This document shows positions 28,101 through 40,864 of a stretch of DNA of 64,000 bases, one piece after another; the stretch's first letter is position 1, and each line of letters opens with the position of its first letter. This stretch comes from Promerops cafer. Taxonomy: Eukaryota > Chordata > Aves > Passeriformes > Nectariniidae. The stretch is taken from positions 934,357 through 998,356 of the forward strand of contig VZSE01009968.1 of the NCBI GenBank assembly GCA_013398275.1. Direction: 5' to 3'. The position numbers and the translations under genes are program-made. The notes beneath the pieces are model-generated. The model saw only the letters and a list, made by a program, of their open reading frames with translations, made no database searches and was not told the origin of the DNA.

Positions 28101-30723
28101 AAAGGCAAAAAGCTGCATGAAGAATTAGATCCAAGAGATTCCAGAAGAACAGTCGCCTTCACGTGCAAAGATTGACACTGAAGAACAAGGCAAACATATG
28201 TCCACAGACACATCAACATAAAGTGCCGAAAGCCTAGAGAAGAATAGAAGGGGAGAAGATAAACTACAAAAATAACCATCTTCTACCTTCACAATATGGA
28301 AAAGATGGATAAAATCCAGTAGCATATGCCTGCTAGAGCGGCAGATTCTCATTTAAGAGAACTTATGTTTTCTTGCTGCAGTCTTTTAGTGCTTCCATAT
28401 GTTTAAAAAAAACCTTGTGAAATGTAAGGCACTTGGGCCAATCTCAGAAATAACATGTCTTCAGCCAGGGGGCTTTACCAATTGAGAAGTTACTAAAAGA
28501 TTTTAAAACAGGCTGGAGATGGAACCTGTGGTTGTACTGAACTGGCAAACTATAGCTAAATACAGTACATCTAAGTATGCTGAATAAGCAAGTGAGCTTA
28601 GTCCTTTTTCCTTCATGATGTGACTTATTGTGCCACAAAATGGGATCAATTGTCCTTGCTTGCTCCTAATCAGGAATTTTGCACAGCTGTTAAAGAGGTA
28701 ATGCTTTAAGCATATCACAAATTAACTATGAAAAAACCCAAACTGTTTTCTTCTCCTCTTCTACCTTTGTCCTCTCAGGGGATTCAGAGAATCTTGATTT
28801 CAGAAGCAAAGAACCATCTATAGTTTTTGACATCTGCCTGCAAAACTGTAATTTCAATATATTTATGCTAACATTTCTAAGTTTAAAAACTTCAATTTTT
28901 AGGAATTTAGGCAACCATTTCCTTAGAGAAAATACATTGCCTATGAAGCTTATGGAGATACTAAAAACACAACTTGTCAGTGTAATGATTGACTTTTCAA
29001 AGTTGAGGAAGTAGCCACTACTGGAGACAAAGAGGCCAATTCAATATAATACTGTATGTTTTTTTGAAATTCAAGTTATTAAGAAGGCATGGTCCATTTA
29101 AGATCCCAATATACATAGTAAAAAATATTTCTATTATGAAATACAGCGATTGCCAATTTTAATGCCAATTTTAAATACAAAATTTTTACACTTCCTTATT
29201 TAGATCCCTATTTCAATTAATAAACTCTTTTTAGCAGAAATATCTTACGGCGCTGTTTTTGCTTGCTTTTTTTTTCCACCTTAGTTTTTATTCTTTATGT
29301 TCTGAAACAAATCTGTAATATTACAGTCTATATTAATCCTCTTTTCCAAAATATTACAAATAGTTGGAGCACATAAAGACAATACTACATATTCAACACT
29401 GTCATAGTAGGAAATAATGTAAGAAGTAAGATACACATTATAAACATCTAAAAGGAAGTATAATCAGGAAAACAGAAAAAGAAGTCACTTCAGTAAATAT
29501 CCCTACTTTACTGGATAATATTAGAAAGTACAAGAATAATATTATTGGCAAAATTAAGATTTTACATTTCAAGCTGACCCTGGAACTCTGGACCTAAGCA
29601 TAGAGATAGAGCCACACATCCTGTAGTAACACAGGTTTCTCTTTTCTTGGATTAAAAACTTTTTTTTTCTTGGATTTTTGTTGTCTTACTTTCTTGGATT
29701 TGGTCTTTTGTGCAAGAGTTGAAAATTTCAGGTGTAAACCACTGTACCATTTTACTTTTCATGTTGACATTTGTCATCAACTTGATTTTCTATTGAATCA
29801 GGTTTTCCCTTAGTAATACTCTGGAATTAAGCCTGTCCATGAGGAGTTCACTGCAAAAGTTTTATATTTACAATGGCTTACAGTCTGTAGAAATAATTGC
29901 ATCCAAGCACAGTAGGAATTAATTTTTCATTTTGTGCATCTATATGTAAAATATGTAAAAACCTAAAAGCATCAAATGTGCAATACAAATATATAAAGTA
30001 GGTCAGACCCTGGCCATAAGCAGGTATTTGTGAATAAAAATTTAAACCCCTGAATTGCACAGAATTACCAAAAATGCTACTAGAACATTCCATCATGAAA
30101 ATACACTAAAAAAGCCTGCAAAGCATATCGCTTTCATTTCAGTATTAAAAACATTATACAAAATGCCATGTGAGTTCTATACAAATATGCTGAAAAGAAA
30201 GATTAATATGGCCATCTAGAGGAGAAAAGAATGCTATGAAAACATACAACACAATTTTTCAGGCTTCAGAATATGATGCTTTTAGAGCCATGCAGACAGA
30301 AAATAGATGTAATAAACTAATTACGAAATCGATAATAAGCAAACTTTAAAATAATATGTTCAGACATTTTGGTGGTCTGAATGATGCAAACATATTAATA
30401 TCACACATGTTTCTAGCAAAACAAGCAAAACATACAGAGTGTATTAATAAAGACAGGATTATATTTTTGTCTCTGTTAAATTTTGTGTATGCAGAGGTAA
30501 GTACACACACATCTAAACAAACGAATGTAAAAAGACAAGTTCAGAGTAAACAGTTATCAGTAAAACTGTTTATTGACTCCTTTGAAAACACACAGCTCAC
30601 TATTGCAAAATAGAACATGTGAGAGATTAGCTGCTGAAGAGAAAATTCAGCAGAGAAATCCAAAATTGTCTGAAAATTAAATATCATTTTCATTACTTGT
30701 ACTACTCTATCTTTGATGGAATT
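25156..30723 (-). other. SYT14: SYT14 25.4-kb intron, nothing recognised
   Basis: AT-rich sequence between two CR1 elements. TTTCTTGGATT occurs three times between 29642 and 29701. Minus-strand frames at 28052-28352 and 28444-28718 were examined and show no domain or splice context. Confidence 0.65.
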
Positions 30724-31030
30724 CATAGAGTCATGGAATCATGGAATGGTTTGTGTTGGAAGGGGCCTTAACAGACTACCTTATTCCAACCTCTCTGCCC
30801 TGGACAGGGACACCTTCCACTAGACCAGGTTGCTCGGAAATCCATCCAACCTGGCCTGGAACACTGCTGGAGATGCAGCATCCACAGCTTCTCTGGGCAA
30901 CCTGTTCCAGTGCCTTGCTACCCTCACAGAAAAGAATTTTTTTCCTAATATCTTATCTAAACCTACTCTCTTTCAGCAAATCTTCCAGATCTCCTTACAG
31001 CCACTCCCCCTTGTCCTTATTCTCAATGAT
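30724..31030 (-). repeat. CR1 LINE fragment, about 300 bp
   Basis: On the plus strand it starts CATAGAGTCATGGAATCATG, then GTGTTGGAAGGGGCCTTAAC, CTGGACAGGGACACCTTCCA, CTAGACCAGGTTGCTC, ATCCAACCTGGCCTGGAAC and TCTGGGCAACCTGTTCCAGT. This is the reverse complement of the CR1 3' region in correct order. The frames at 30741-31187 and 30830-31075 fall largely inside it and are not genes. Confidence 0.97.
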
Positions 31031-34000
31031 CAGGGGCTGCTTTGCTGGCAACGAGCAGGAGGAAAACAGAGGTGAGACAAAAATTAATTCTGTCCTCTCA
31101 TCAATTCACTTTAACACTATCAAGTGTTATATGCTCAACATATGGACTGATCAGTGCCTTACAATGAAAGCACAGCCGAAATGTTAAAGACTTAGAAGTA
31201 GAAATTATAAAGCACATATGAGAAAACAGAAGCACACAAAGTCAAATGCACCGACAATTTTTTCCTCATATTAAACAAAGTACATAGGAACACACTGCTT
31301 GCTCCACAAAAGAGTCAAGAAACAGTTCTATCATCTGTCTTTACACTTTTTTATAATAATGATTCAATACCCATAAAAGCCAAGTATTCAATTAAAAAAA
31401 TTCAGCATTCCTATGGCATCAAGTCTTCTACAGATTTTTTTCCAAGTTTAAGGAACAGTAAAGATTTGCACTTTTAAAAATCACACTGAAACATCCGGAA
31501 TGCTGATGCTTCCCCCTTGGAATCAGAGATTTTTAATGTCATCTGTTAAGTGAACTGCTTCTCTGAACACATATGAACAGCTTGGTAGTAATAATCTCTC
31601 CTTTATTTCTGATTGCTGGCCTTCTTCATGAGGTTTTCACCTCTTTTCATCAAAGTTCTATGGTGGGCAGCTTTCCCTCTGTAATGATCATCACATGAGG
31701 CATATGCGGTCTCTTCCTCTATTCTAAAACATTTTCATCATTGTGCAAAGATTCTTTGAAGTAATTTAGGAAACACATAAAAAGCACTAACACTAATTAT
31801 TCCAGTATGCCACCTTCAGGTCACTGAGAAGTGAAAAATGTTAGGTTGTTAATCTGCTACCGTGTCCAAAACTTTTTTTTAATAGTATTGAATATAATTT
31901 TGTTGAGAATAATGGATTAATAAAATGAGACAAATTCCTCACTCTAATTTGCAAGCATTTTGCCGAACATACGGTGTAGAATGATTGTAGGCTGTCAAAA
32001 AAATAACACTGTTTATTCTCCATTCCTTGTAAAATGTGGGAAGAGAATGCTCTCATAAGCAGCAGCACAAGCAATACACTAACATTATTAAAGTTTTTGT
32101 GCAAGTAGAATCATGTGGTTAAAAATTTAAGTTTTTAAGTTAGAATGTTTTGATACCTTTTGTTTTAGAAGCTTTTTTGCTTCCAAACCCCGAATGTTCT
32201 TTCATTACAATAAATTTTAAAATGGAGTTTATATCCAGCTTGCTTCCAGAATGGAGAGAGCATTGAAAAGGAATAGCACCTGGAGACAGATATATTTAGC
32301 AATAGAAGAAGAACAAAAAACAAGGAGGGGGTAACAACTGTAACTTTTCAGATGCAGTATTTGGACTTGCCAAAATGGTTCTTTTGTCTTAGATTGTAAT
32401 CCTGATACAGATGGGAAACTGTCACTCCCCAGGATAAAAATCAGTAACTGTAAATTCTGATGAATTAAAAGGATGATAAGGAACACAACTATAAATTTTT
32501 TTAAAAAAATTGGATACAGGCTAGCACAATGCCTTTGAAGCTTAAATCCTATAGAGTCAAAGTAAAAAGCTCAGATGAATTCAGGACTTTTCACTAAGAA
32601 GATGAACTAGATTGGATACAAAAATCTGAGCAATTACAAAACAAAAAGAGGAATGTCATATAACTATGGCTTTTTCAACAACTACCCTCAGTAGTCTGCA
32701 GAGAGAGAAATATCTTATTCTAGATATCTGAAAGGAGTCTTCCTGTGTAATTCTTGTATAATTCATATCTGGTATTATTTGCTAATAAGTTTTCCATCTC
32801 CTGTTAATATACATCATCATTCTTTCCCAATAATGACAGAAGCCATAAAAAACTGTAAGTATCTTATCTTTTATATTCCCTCCACCAGCACTGTTGAGAG
32901 ATCTCAGTAGGTATCAAAACCAATCATACTTTTACTATCCCTATTCCTTCTCCATCACAGTGTTCAAGGATCAATTTTTACCACCTGACCTCACCTCTGC
33001 ATCTCCTTCACTGTTTGCTGGAACTCAGACCTGCATTCCAACAATTTAACAGCAAAGGAAAGAAATTAATTTTCTGATAATCAAAAAAGAATCCTTTTAT
33101 TCTGCAACTTACTTGAATTATGGCTTTATGTCCTTCAAGTCTTAGCTTGGAATCATGAATGACCATATACTAATTTCAAATTTCAACAGCAAACAGACTT
33201 TTATATTATTTAATTATATCTAATTGTAGAAATCATACATTTTTTCAGCCCTTTGGGACTGTATAGAACATTAAAAGTGAGATATCATGTATCCACTTTT
33301 TATTAGAAAACATCAAACACCAAAAACCTTTTGCATTTTAACATACTAAAGGAAGACCAAAAATACCTTACTATAATACAGCACCTGTATCAGAATCTGA
33401 CTTTTACCTAACTCCCAGAAAAAGCCACTTTTTGTGCTTGAAACCGGCTATAGACACAGTTCTCACACAACTATTTTCAAATACAAAAAACATATTGACA
33501 AAATATTGACAGCAGAATTCTCAGCCTCTGCATCAAGATGTCACTCCAACTTAAAATCAAGAAATATATACCATGTAAGAAAACATCCACTGTTTAAATC
33601 CAACTTTTAGTGCCACGGAAAAATACATTAATCTAATCTTTGTAGTAATTTCTTTCTGTCGTTTCAAGAGAAGAAAAGATACAGAACATTCCAGCAATGC
33701 ACACTGCAATGACCATATGCACTGTAGCCAATAACCAATTCCATTTACTTTGCTGTTAGAACAGCTTATCAATACAGGAATAACATGTCTTCTTTGTATT
33801 TATAATACCACAAATTCAACAAGAGTTGCCTTGTTTCCTTCCTAAATCAAAACAGCTTAAATTGCCCCAAAAATGAAATGAATAATGATAAAATTAAATG
33901 AAACTTAATATAACAGGATATTGTATCGTTTGTAGTATTTCTGGAAGAATGTATACAAGTGTGTGCTTTTCTTAATTTTTTTTGAGCATGCACTAATATA

Positions 34001-34128
34001 AGAGGTGTCTGGATATTTCTTGCAGACATTGACTATTTGCTAGCCAAGCTGCTCTCGTCTAGGACTTACTTATCCAGAACACAATTCTGAAATTTAGAGT
34101 AAAAGGAAGGCTTTTAAATCACTCTTAC
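31031..34128 (-). other. SYT14: SYT14 25.4-kb intron, 5' part
   Basis: AT-rich intron leading back to the GTAAGA donor at 34128-34123. No repeat family or exon-like segment was recognised; the 60-90 codon frames look random. Confidence 0.7.
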
Positions 34129-34347
34129 CTTCATCTATTGAGGCTTCACTACTGTATCCATCATATTCTGCAGACAGGGGACTATATTTTTGTCTGGTTT
34201 CCCACATATAGTTTTTTTGCTGTCTGCCATCCACCACTGGCAGCCTGGAACTCTGGGTTCTAGACAAGGCCTCATGATATTTACCCAGTGCTTCATCTTC
34301 ACTCTCAGATGATGAACCATGCTGGTCTTTACTCATATAAGAATTGT
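34129..34347 (-). CDS. SYT14: SYT14 coding exon: acidic linker after the membrane segment
   Basis: This 219-nt exon enters in phase 1 (acceptor TTCAAACAG at 34348) and leaves in phase 1 (GAA-G before GTAAGA). It reads YNSYMSKDQHGSSSESEDEA, then LGKYHEALSRTQSSRLP, WETRQKYSPLSAEYDGYSSE and ASIDEG, matching the SYT14 cytosolic linker by recall. The SSSESEDEA stretch is a cluster of acidic and serine residues of the kind casein kinase 2 phosphorylates, which is inference. Two upstream exons can join it in frame: the transmembrane exon 40700-40864 and the alternative exon 38606-39554. It is therefore the first exon shared by both predicted isoforms. Its first codon is completed by T (Tyr) or G (Asp) depending on the partner. 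Confidence 0.95.
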
Positions 34348-37300
34348 CTGTTTGAATAAAATAAAGCAAATCGACTACGGCTCAAAAAAGAATACAATAA
34401 AATAACCATAAGAGGTTATCATTGAAGATATTTAAGCCATTTCAATTAAAATTTCTGTAATATTTTAAAAATATCTTGTTGTAATTACAAGCATTGTGAT
34501 TTTGTAATGGCTGAGAGCTGTTCTCATTTTCTAGAAGACCTGAAAGATCATTAAGCCCCAAAAAACCATATTAACACTTATTCAACAGAAAACAGATCAT
34601 TTCATGTAAAGCAGCACATAGACATTCTTGAAACCCTGCATTAAGTAGGAAAATGCTTAAAATAATTTATGTAAAGTAAATCCAACACTGCTGCAATATA
34701 TCATTTGGATACCTAACATATCAAGCAAGCAGCTCCAGATCCTACATTCCCTGACTTTTGCTGTGAGCATGTAGCATAGCATAGAAATGAAACTGATTTA
34801 CAAAAAGAAGCCTACAACAAAATCATCTTTAGGATAGTTATGCCAGTAGTGCTTAAACTCACAATAACAAATGGGAAATGCTAGTGAAAGATGTTTGCAT
34901 GCACAATTTTATTTAACTTACAATAAGCAGCTCATTGTTCAGTAACTGAAATTAATGCAGATTTTTACTGCAGACATCTGGCAACACCAAAAATTACATG
35001 GGAAAAAATCTATCTAGTTAATTCTTTTATAGGAGTTCTGTAGTGCCTACTCCTGTAGCCAACGTTTTCCAACTACATCTCAAGCATGACTTCCTCCCAC
35101 AAATCAAAGATTAGCTGTATTTTTATTTCTGTAAATGGAAAATTTCCTCCTCCCTTTTTCCAAAGTTCATATGGATTCTGCCCAAATTTAACATGCCTTG
35201 CAGAGGTTCTGTAGATCTCAGACTCTAATACACATTAAGAGTTTGTGTAAGCTCAGAAGTCAGCATTACCTCTACTCTGAGAGCAAACCTATGGTGTATG
35301 ATTTGCCAGTGCATTTCCATTACCAGCTGAGCTTTGAGATGCCCATAAAGCTGTTTCTCAGCTCCTGAATCTGAGGGAATGTTGTCTAACATGCTATCCA
35401 GCCACGCTCAACTGCTTCTCCCCTCCCTGCTTTTATGCCCTCAGCTCCAGATCTGCATTTCCACTCCCATTAGTGTCTGTCTTCATGCCCAGTCAGTCTC
35501 TCTCCTCTGGCTGGGTATTCCTGCTAAAAGAGAGATGCAGCTTATTCAAAATCCAGCCAGTTAAAATTAAATTAACTCAATGTATGCCAGCCATCTAGGC
35601 CTCTTTTATAGTCAAGTGTTTGCTTTTTAGTACTACAGAGGTCCATCCTTTCTACTTTTAGGAATCGCTTCCCACAGAGGTCTTTTTCTCCCTGGTACTC
35701 ATACAGAAAAACCTCTGCTGCAAGTTAGGTAAGAAATCTTCTGAAAAGTTACATTTAGACAGGTGGAATCCTATGCCAAGTTCCTGCCTCCCAGCCTCAC
35801 ACTCCAAGTTCTTGCTCCAAGCACCCGCTTTTGGTTTCTTATGGTGATTTCCTCTATTCTCTTTGGTTATCCAATCCCAATCTCTTTACTTGCACCTAAC
35901 CAACTACTCATGTAACCTTGGTCTTTCACTTTTAGTCTCTCCACCTTCATATGAAGTTATCAGTTCTCTCCATAGCTGTCACCCTCCCTAGTTCAAATCC
36001 CAATCTACCATGTGCATCAGGTCCTATTTGTTCAGGAAGTTTCTGTCCTCGCATAGAACATGTTTATTCTCAATTCTTCTGTTCAAACCCCCAGTGTCCA
36101 TCAGTAACCATAAGTATCAAAGGCAGGGTAAGACCTGCTCCATTCTTCAGTCCCTACAATGAAGCATATGAGTGCAAATGGGATGGTCAGTGAATTTAAC
36201 AAGCAAAGTATAAGAAGTGTTTACCATGTCTTTTCCAAAAGCAAACTTTCCAAAAATTTACAACTTTGTCAAACTTAAGTGTTTTTCCATAGAAGAACCT
36301 GGGCATCTCTGACATGGGAGAAGTGCTCTCCCGCATTTCAAGCACATATTCCAATACACAACAGTGCCACAGCATCTTTGTAAAGCTGAAGTGAAATCTG
36401 CTTTTTTTAATTTTTTTTGCACAAATACCCAGCATGTTTTTCACATAACCTATTTCTGGAAGCAGTTAAAGATTTTAAACATAGGGAAAAAACCAAACAA
36501 TAGGATCTCAGAAAGAATACCCAATTTCCTCACAATTCTTTCAAATTTGGCACAAAATCTAGGAAACTCATAATAAGGTCTTGAAATGGAAATTGTCAGA
36601 AAACCTTATCTGGATGTGGGGCTACCAGCTCTACACACGATGTGTACATCAACTTAATTTACTATTTGTAGGAAAAATGGTGCCTTAAAAGACTTCTAAG
36701 GAGAAGCTAGTTCTTTCAACTCTAGACTATTAATTCAAGTCTAGCAGATATGGTTCTTCCCATTTCTGGATGGCTATAAAGCAAGTTCAATTTCAGTGAT
36801 CATTTACTGAAAATATCACACCAAGCAGGATATATTCTGGCTAACACATTCCCTGCAAGAAGCTGCCCAGAAAAAGGAATCTCCTTTGCTGTAACACAGA
36901 GTAAAATCATGTATCTCATACGGCCCTCCAGGGGTTGAAACCTGCCACATTCAAACTTCTACAGATTTCCAGAACTATAATTAAAGCAGAGCATACCAGG
37001 CCTAAAATACAGTGCCAGACATCAGTATTAGGTGCATCCTTTAACATTACAAGAAATGTATTCACAAACATGAAATCAGGTTCATTAATCAGCCTGCATA
37101 AAGGATGGAATAGTATAAAACATGGCAGCAACATCTTTGAAAGAGGAGTTGAAAGTTATGTCTCTAATAATACATTGACTTTTGTAAGCATCCAGAAGTT
37201 CTCAGTGATAGCAGTTTTTTATTTTTTCTCCAGTTCCTATCATAAAAGAATGAGAATGCATACCATTATTGTAAGTCATGAAGCAAGACCTCTTCAGAGG

Positions 37301-38605
37301 ACTTAAAAACCTCCTCAAAGTCTAAATATACGTTATCCATGCAAATATATTTTTTTTAATTACAAAGCAGATCGGTTTCAGTTTCTTGGGAAAAAAATAG
37401 CTTCCCATACATTAAAAAAAAAACAAACAAAAACCTCAGAGTTTTATGCCTTTGCTTGCCACTTCTCATTTGATTTTTATACCTTATTTGGAAACTTGCC
37501 TAAGAGAATTTATGTTCTTAGCAAAATCTTTCCTTTATTTGGCTGACACAGGTCATGAGCAATTATTAACCTATTGAAAGCTATTAATTTGCTTATTATG
37601 GGACCTAAATGCCATTTTTGAGAGAACATACCTTACAAATATATTATTACATGAAGAAATAGATAAGATCATAGTTTATCAAAACATGGAAAACACTCCT
37701 AATTCAAACTCAAAAAGACCAAACAAACAAAACCAAACCAAAACTCAACAAAGCAGATAACCGAAATTTTCAGATAAGGAAAACGCACACAACTGAAGAA
37801 AAAAAAAAAAAAAAAAAAAAAAAGAGTTCCTATTAGGAAATCATTCATTTCTTTACAGAATCAGCACCTCTTGAAAAGCCTGTGTTGCTTTCTAAAAATT
37901 TACTATGCAGCCTGCAAAAGTATGTAAAATTGCAAGGTTTTACTTCTTACTCACAAACTGTTATTGCAATTCCCTTATCACACTAAGATTGGAAGTTTAA
38001 GACGGCACACTAAGTATCCAATACAACAACACACAGATTTTCTTTTAAGACTACAATTTTAAGACAAGCCTCATTCACTTCTTTCTATACTTAAAATCAC
38101 TTAATTTCCACTTCTTATTGAGTTTCTCATTTCTCATTGTGTCTTGAAATTATTATCTTACGTATCCCAGAAATATTCAGAAGATCTACTGTAATGTAAA
38201 TGTAAAAGAAGTTATTCCTTTTATCTTCAGAGCACATCTTATGCAATGCTTTTAAAAGAAACAAAATAAAAATCACTTTCACAGAACAAGCATTAATTTC
38301 CAGTATTAATTAATTCATGGTTTTCAGCAGAATCCACACAAGGCAGAGAAGGCAAGAAAAACTGTATAGAGAAAGAGTAAAGTTACGACATAGAAAAGGC
38401 ATTTATTAATCAGTTCCTTTAAGTAATACTTTGGAAAGCAATTAACTTCCAAGAAATATCAACATAATTAGAAAATGAAGCACTGAAACAAACCTACTTT
38501 CACAGGAAACACTATTATTAAATATGTAAATTAGGTGAAAAAAGTAGGAAATATCATAAGTTTCAGGAAAGGCTGAAGAATGCAGTTTGCTGACAGACTC
38601 CTCAC
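34348..38605 (-). other. SYT14: SYT14 intron between the alternative exon and the shared linker exon
   Basis: This 4258-nt segment would be the intron of the alternative transcript. It is also the 3' part of the 6352-nt intron of the membrane-anchored transcript. It contains a plus-strand C/T-enriched stretch (about 35090-36150) and a 25-A run listed separately. Frames such as 36935-37306 carry no recognisable domain. Confidence 0.7.
37799..37823. repeat. Poly-A run (25 A)
   Basis: An uninterrupted run of 25 A. A CAAA/CCAAA-rich patch lies just upstream at 37716-37752. It could be the tail of a decayed retroposed copy, but no body or target-site duplication was identified. Confidence 0.9.
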
Positions 38606-39554
38606 CTTTTCCTGCTGTCTTCTTATTACATAGCTCTCTTTCTAATTTCTTTGAGTTTTTCCTTTTACCCTCATTTGCAATTGTAGTTGTCACATTGCCT
38701 TCATCCTTTGAGATGGGTTTTGTTTTTCTGTCAAAGAAGGCTTCAGATTTCTTTTCTTTGATTTCATTAAGGCAACTGGGACGGTCATTATGCATCTTCT
38801 TCAAGCTGGAGTCTGATAATTTCTCCTTCTGTACTTCAACAAGCTGTTTTTCTAAATCTTGGGGAACATTCATACTGTGCACCTTATCAGGATCCTTAAA
38901 ATCAGCTCCAAGTGACTGTGGTTTGATTTTTTTATGCTCGCGATTCTTAGAATTATCTGATACTGCATATAAACAATTATCTTGCTCCTCAATAGAGTGC
39001 TCCGCTGTAAGTTTTTTACTTTTCAGGTTACTCTCCTTCAAGAACTTACCATTTACAAAACACTCATTTCCCCCTACTACTTCCCTTTTAAAAGGTCCTC
39101 CTACAGTCTTCAAATCCTGAGGTACTTCTGTTTCACTGAGACTATTATGATCTGTGCCTCTTAACTGGCACTGGTTTTTGTTCAAGACATGGTCAGATAC
39201 TCCAACTTGACTTGTACCTTTTTTTACAAAATCTAATGGATTAGAATGATGAGTCTCTTTATGTTCTGCAGCACCTCTCTTTGTTTTCATATTAATCTCC
39301 TGAGAACGAGTTAACGACGGTGTGTGTTCCTCTCCGCCTTCCACGGGTTTATCACTCTGCATTTTGGAGCTCTCATCTTCTGCCCGCAGGCCATTGATCA
39401 TGCTCGTTACTTGCTCTGTCACTGAGTCAGCTACAGAGTAGCCAACCTCACCAACAACACTGGCCAGGTCATCCACAGCACTGCTGAGCGTGTCCACCAG
39501 GGAAGACACAGAGGGAAGGCTCAGATTCTGGTGAAGGTTTCTAAAAAATGCCAT
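38606..39554 (-). CDS. SYT14: Predicted alternative first coding exon of SYT14 (no transmembrane segment)
   Basis: An open frame of 316 complete codons plus one base starts at the ATG at 39554. An in-frame TAG lies only three codons upstream, so the frame cannot extend further. Position +4 is G but -3 is C, giving a moderate initiation context. It ends at AAA-G before GTGAGG (38605-38600). That phase-1 donor fits the acceptor at 34347, creating GK-DNSYMSKDQHG. Residues 1-60 (MAFFRNLHQNLSLPS, then SSLVDTLSSAVDDL and VADSVTEQVTSMING) look like amphipathic helices. Residues 60-316 are Lys, Glu, Ser and Asn rich and probably disordered, with a basic KRKNSKKLERE patch near the end. There is no signal peptide or membrane span. 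Frame length, CpG content and splice phase argue for a real exon; I do not recognise the protein with certainty. It could instead be a separate gene ending at 38442, but residues after the donor look like translated intron. Confidence 0.72.
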
Positions 39555-40699
39555 TTGTCCAGCCTATTCAGCAACAGCTCTTAATACTGAGAGGTCCTCT
39601 GTTTCACAAACTGATCATCCCTGTTTCTCCAGCTTCAATTTCAGAGCTATTTGCCTTTGCTATCTCAAAAATCAATACATTTACCAGGGGAAGTTGCAGC
39701 TTCTCTCTTTTCATTCAATAATCATTGAAAATAATAAGAAAACAGCTAAATAAATATCTTGAAATGAAGCCACAATCAACCAGCAAAACCATAGTCTTTC
39801 ATCAACTGCAGCATCAACTAGCCATAATAAAAATCATTATTTTCAAAAACAACACAAATGGGTGTGGTGGATTTTTTTTTATTCTAACCTGTGAAGAAGA
39901 AGTTGTGAGACATTTAAATTTTTATCAATGTCACACTAAAACAAGCTTTTAACATAACACCACACACATCGTGGAGACTTCTTCACCCCAAAATATTTGT
40001 TGTCTTTTACATAAGGTAAGATATTTTGGAATATCAAGACTTGTTTTGTAGCAAAAACAAAAGTTAATATGACAGACAATTTCTGGGGAGAAATTTTTTT
40101 TTGCCTCCTGGAAAATTGAAAGTAAAAATTTAGCTCCATCTTTTAGAGGGGTAGAGGAGAAGAAGGCCTCTCCGATTTCACATTCTGTTTTCTGGTGCCT
40201 GACTCTTTCTCTCAAGTCATCTAACAAAGCCTGTTCAACCCTCAATATCTTTTTCAAGGTCTAATTTCTTTCATTACACATGATCCTTAAAGACCTTGTT
40301 GTATTAAAAAATATTCAATAATGTGTTAGTCAGATATAAGATATCACTAAAATTATTCTTTAAAATTATTTAAAAGTATGGCAAAGGATTTTAACAGGCT
40401 GAGTGAAAATCCAGTAATCCCACTGACAAATTTACCTGAAAAGATTTAATTATACAAAATTATGGAATGTTTAAAATAAGTTCAAGAGTATTCTCAGAGT
40501 GCAAGAGAAGTATCTCCCCATAAGTAAATGCAAACTCTTTGATTATATAGCTGTTGAATATCTGTGGCTTGTGCATACAAAGGTTTGCTCCTTTCAAGTA
40601 CTGCAGTCACAGGAAAAGCCAACATCATCGGGTTGCTACGTCCTTGTAAAATGTGCACTCTTATAATTAAGTTTAGTACACTGTATGTCAGATACTTAC
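39555..40699 (-). other. SYT14: SYT14 intron and possible 5' UTR of the alternative exon
   Basis: This lies between the GTAAGT donor at 40699 and the ATG at 39554. If the alternative exon is a true first exon, its 5' UTR and perhaps its promoter lie here, or it is spliced from farther upstream. No clear TATA box close to the ATG and no strong pyrimidine-tract acceptor was seen. The last 200 bases before the ATG are less AT-rich than the surroundings. Confidence 0.6.
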
Positions 40700-40864
40700 A
40701 AAGTTTATCTTGTGAATTCCTTCTTGTAGTGTATCCTGAATCGAGATCTGGGAAACCACTAACATTTTCAATACACATCTTCTTATTAATATATAGGAAA
40801 AGCAGCAACATAAGAATAATGAACACCCCGACTGCAGACAGGAATCCAATTGCTTCCGGAGATA
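40700..40864 (-). CDS. SYT14: SYT14 coding exon: transmembrane segment
   Basis: This 165-nt exon has phase 1 at both ends. The acceptor is TTTCTTTTAG before TATCTCC, and the donor is a perfect GTAAGT after CTT-T. It encodes VSPEAIGFLSAVGVF, then IILMLLLFLYINKKMCIE and GFPDLDSGYTTRRNSQDKL. A single hydrophobic span of about 22 residues (AIGFLS to FLYI) is followed by a basic stop-transfer pair KK and a cysteine, the usual synaptotagmin anchor with the C2 domains in the cytosol. The match to SYT14 is nearly residue for residue by recall. Skipping this exon together with the 48-nt exon, by use of the alternative first exon, would remove the anchor. The antisense open frame at 40564-40986 is a shadow. 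Confidence 0.96.

Noticed and set aside
30741..31187. 148-codon plus-strand frame
   Set aside because: The first two thirds are CR1 sequence; there is no independent sign of a gene.
38442..38605. Last 54 codons of the long minus-strand frame, ending in hydrophobic residues
   Set aside because: They follow a good GTGAGG donor, change abruptly in composition to Phe/Ile/Tyr-rich sequence, and look like translated intron rather than a C-terminal membrane anchor.
38587..39120. 177-codon plus-strand open frame
   Set aside because: It is antisense to the alternative SYT14 exon. Its Ser/Leu/Phe-rich composition is what the reverse strand of a Lys/Glu-rich coding exon gives.
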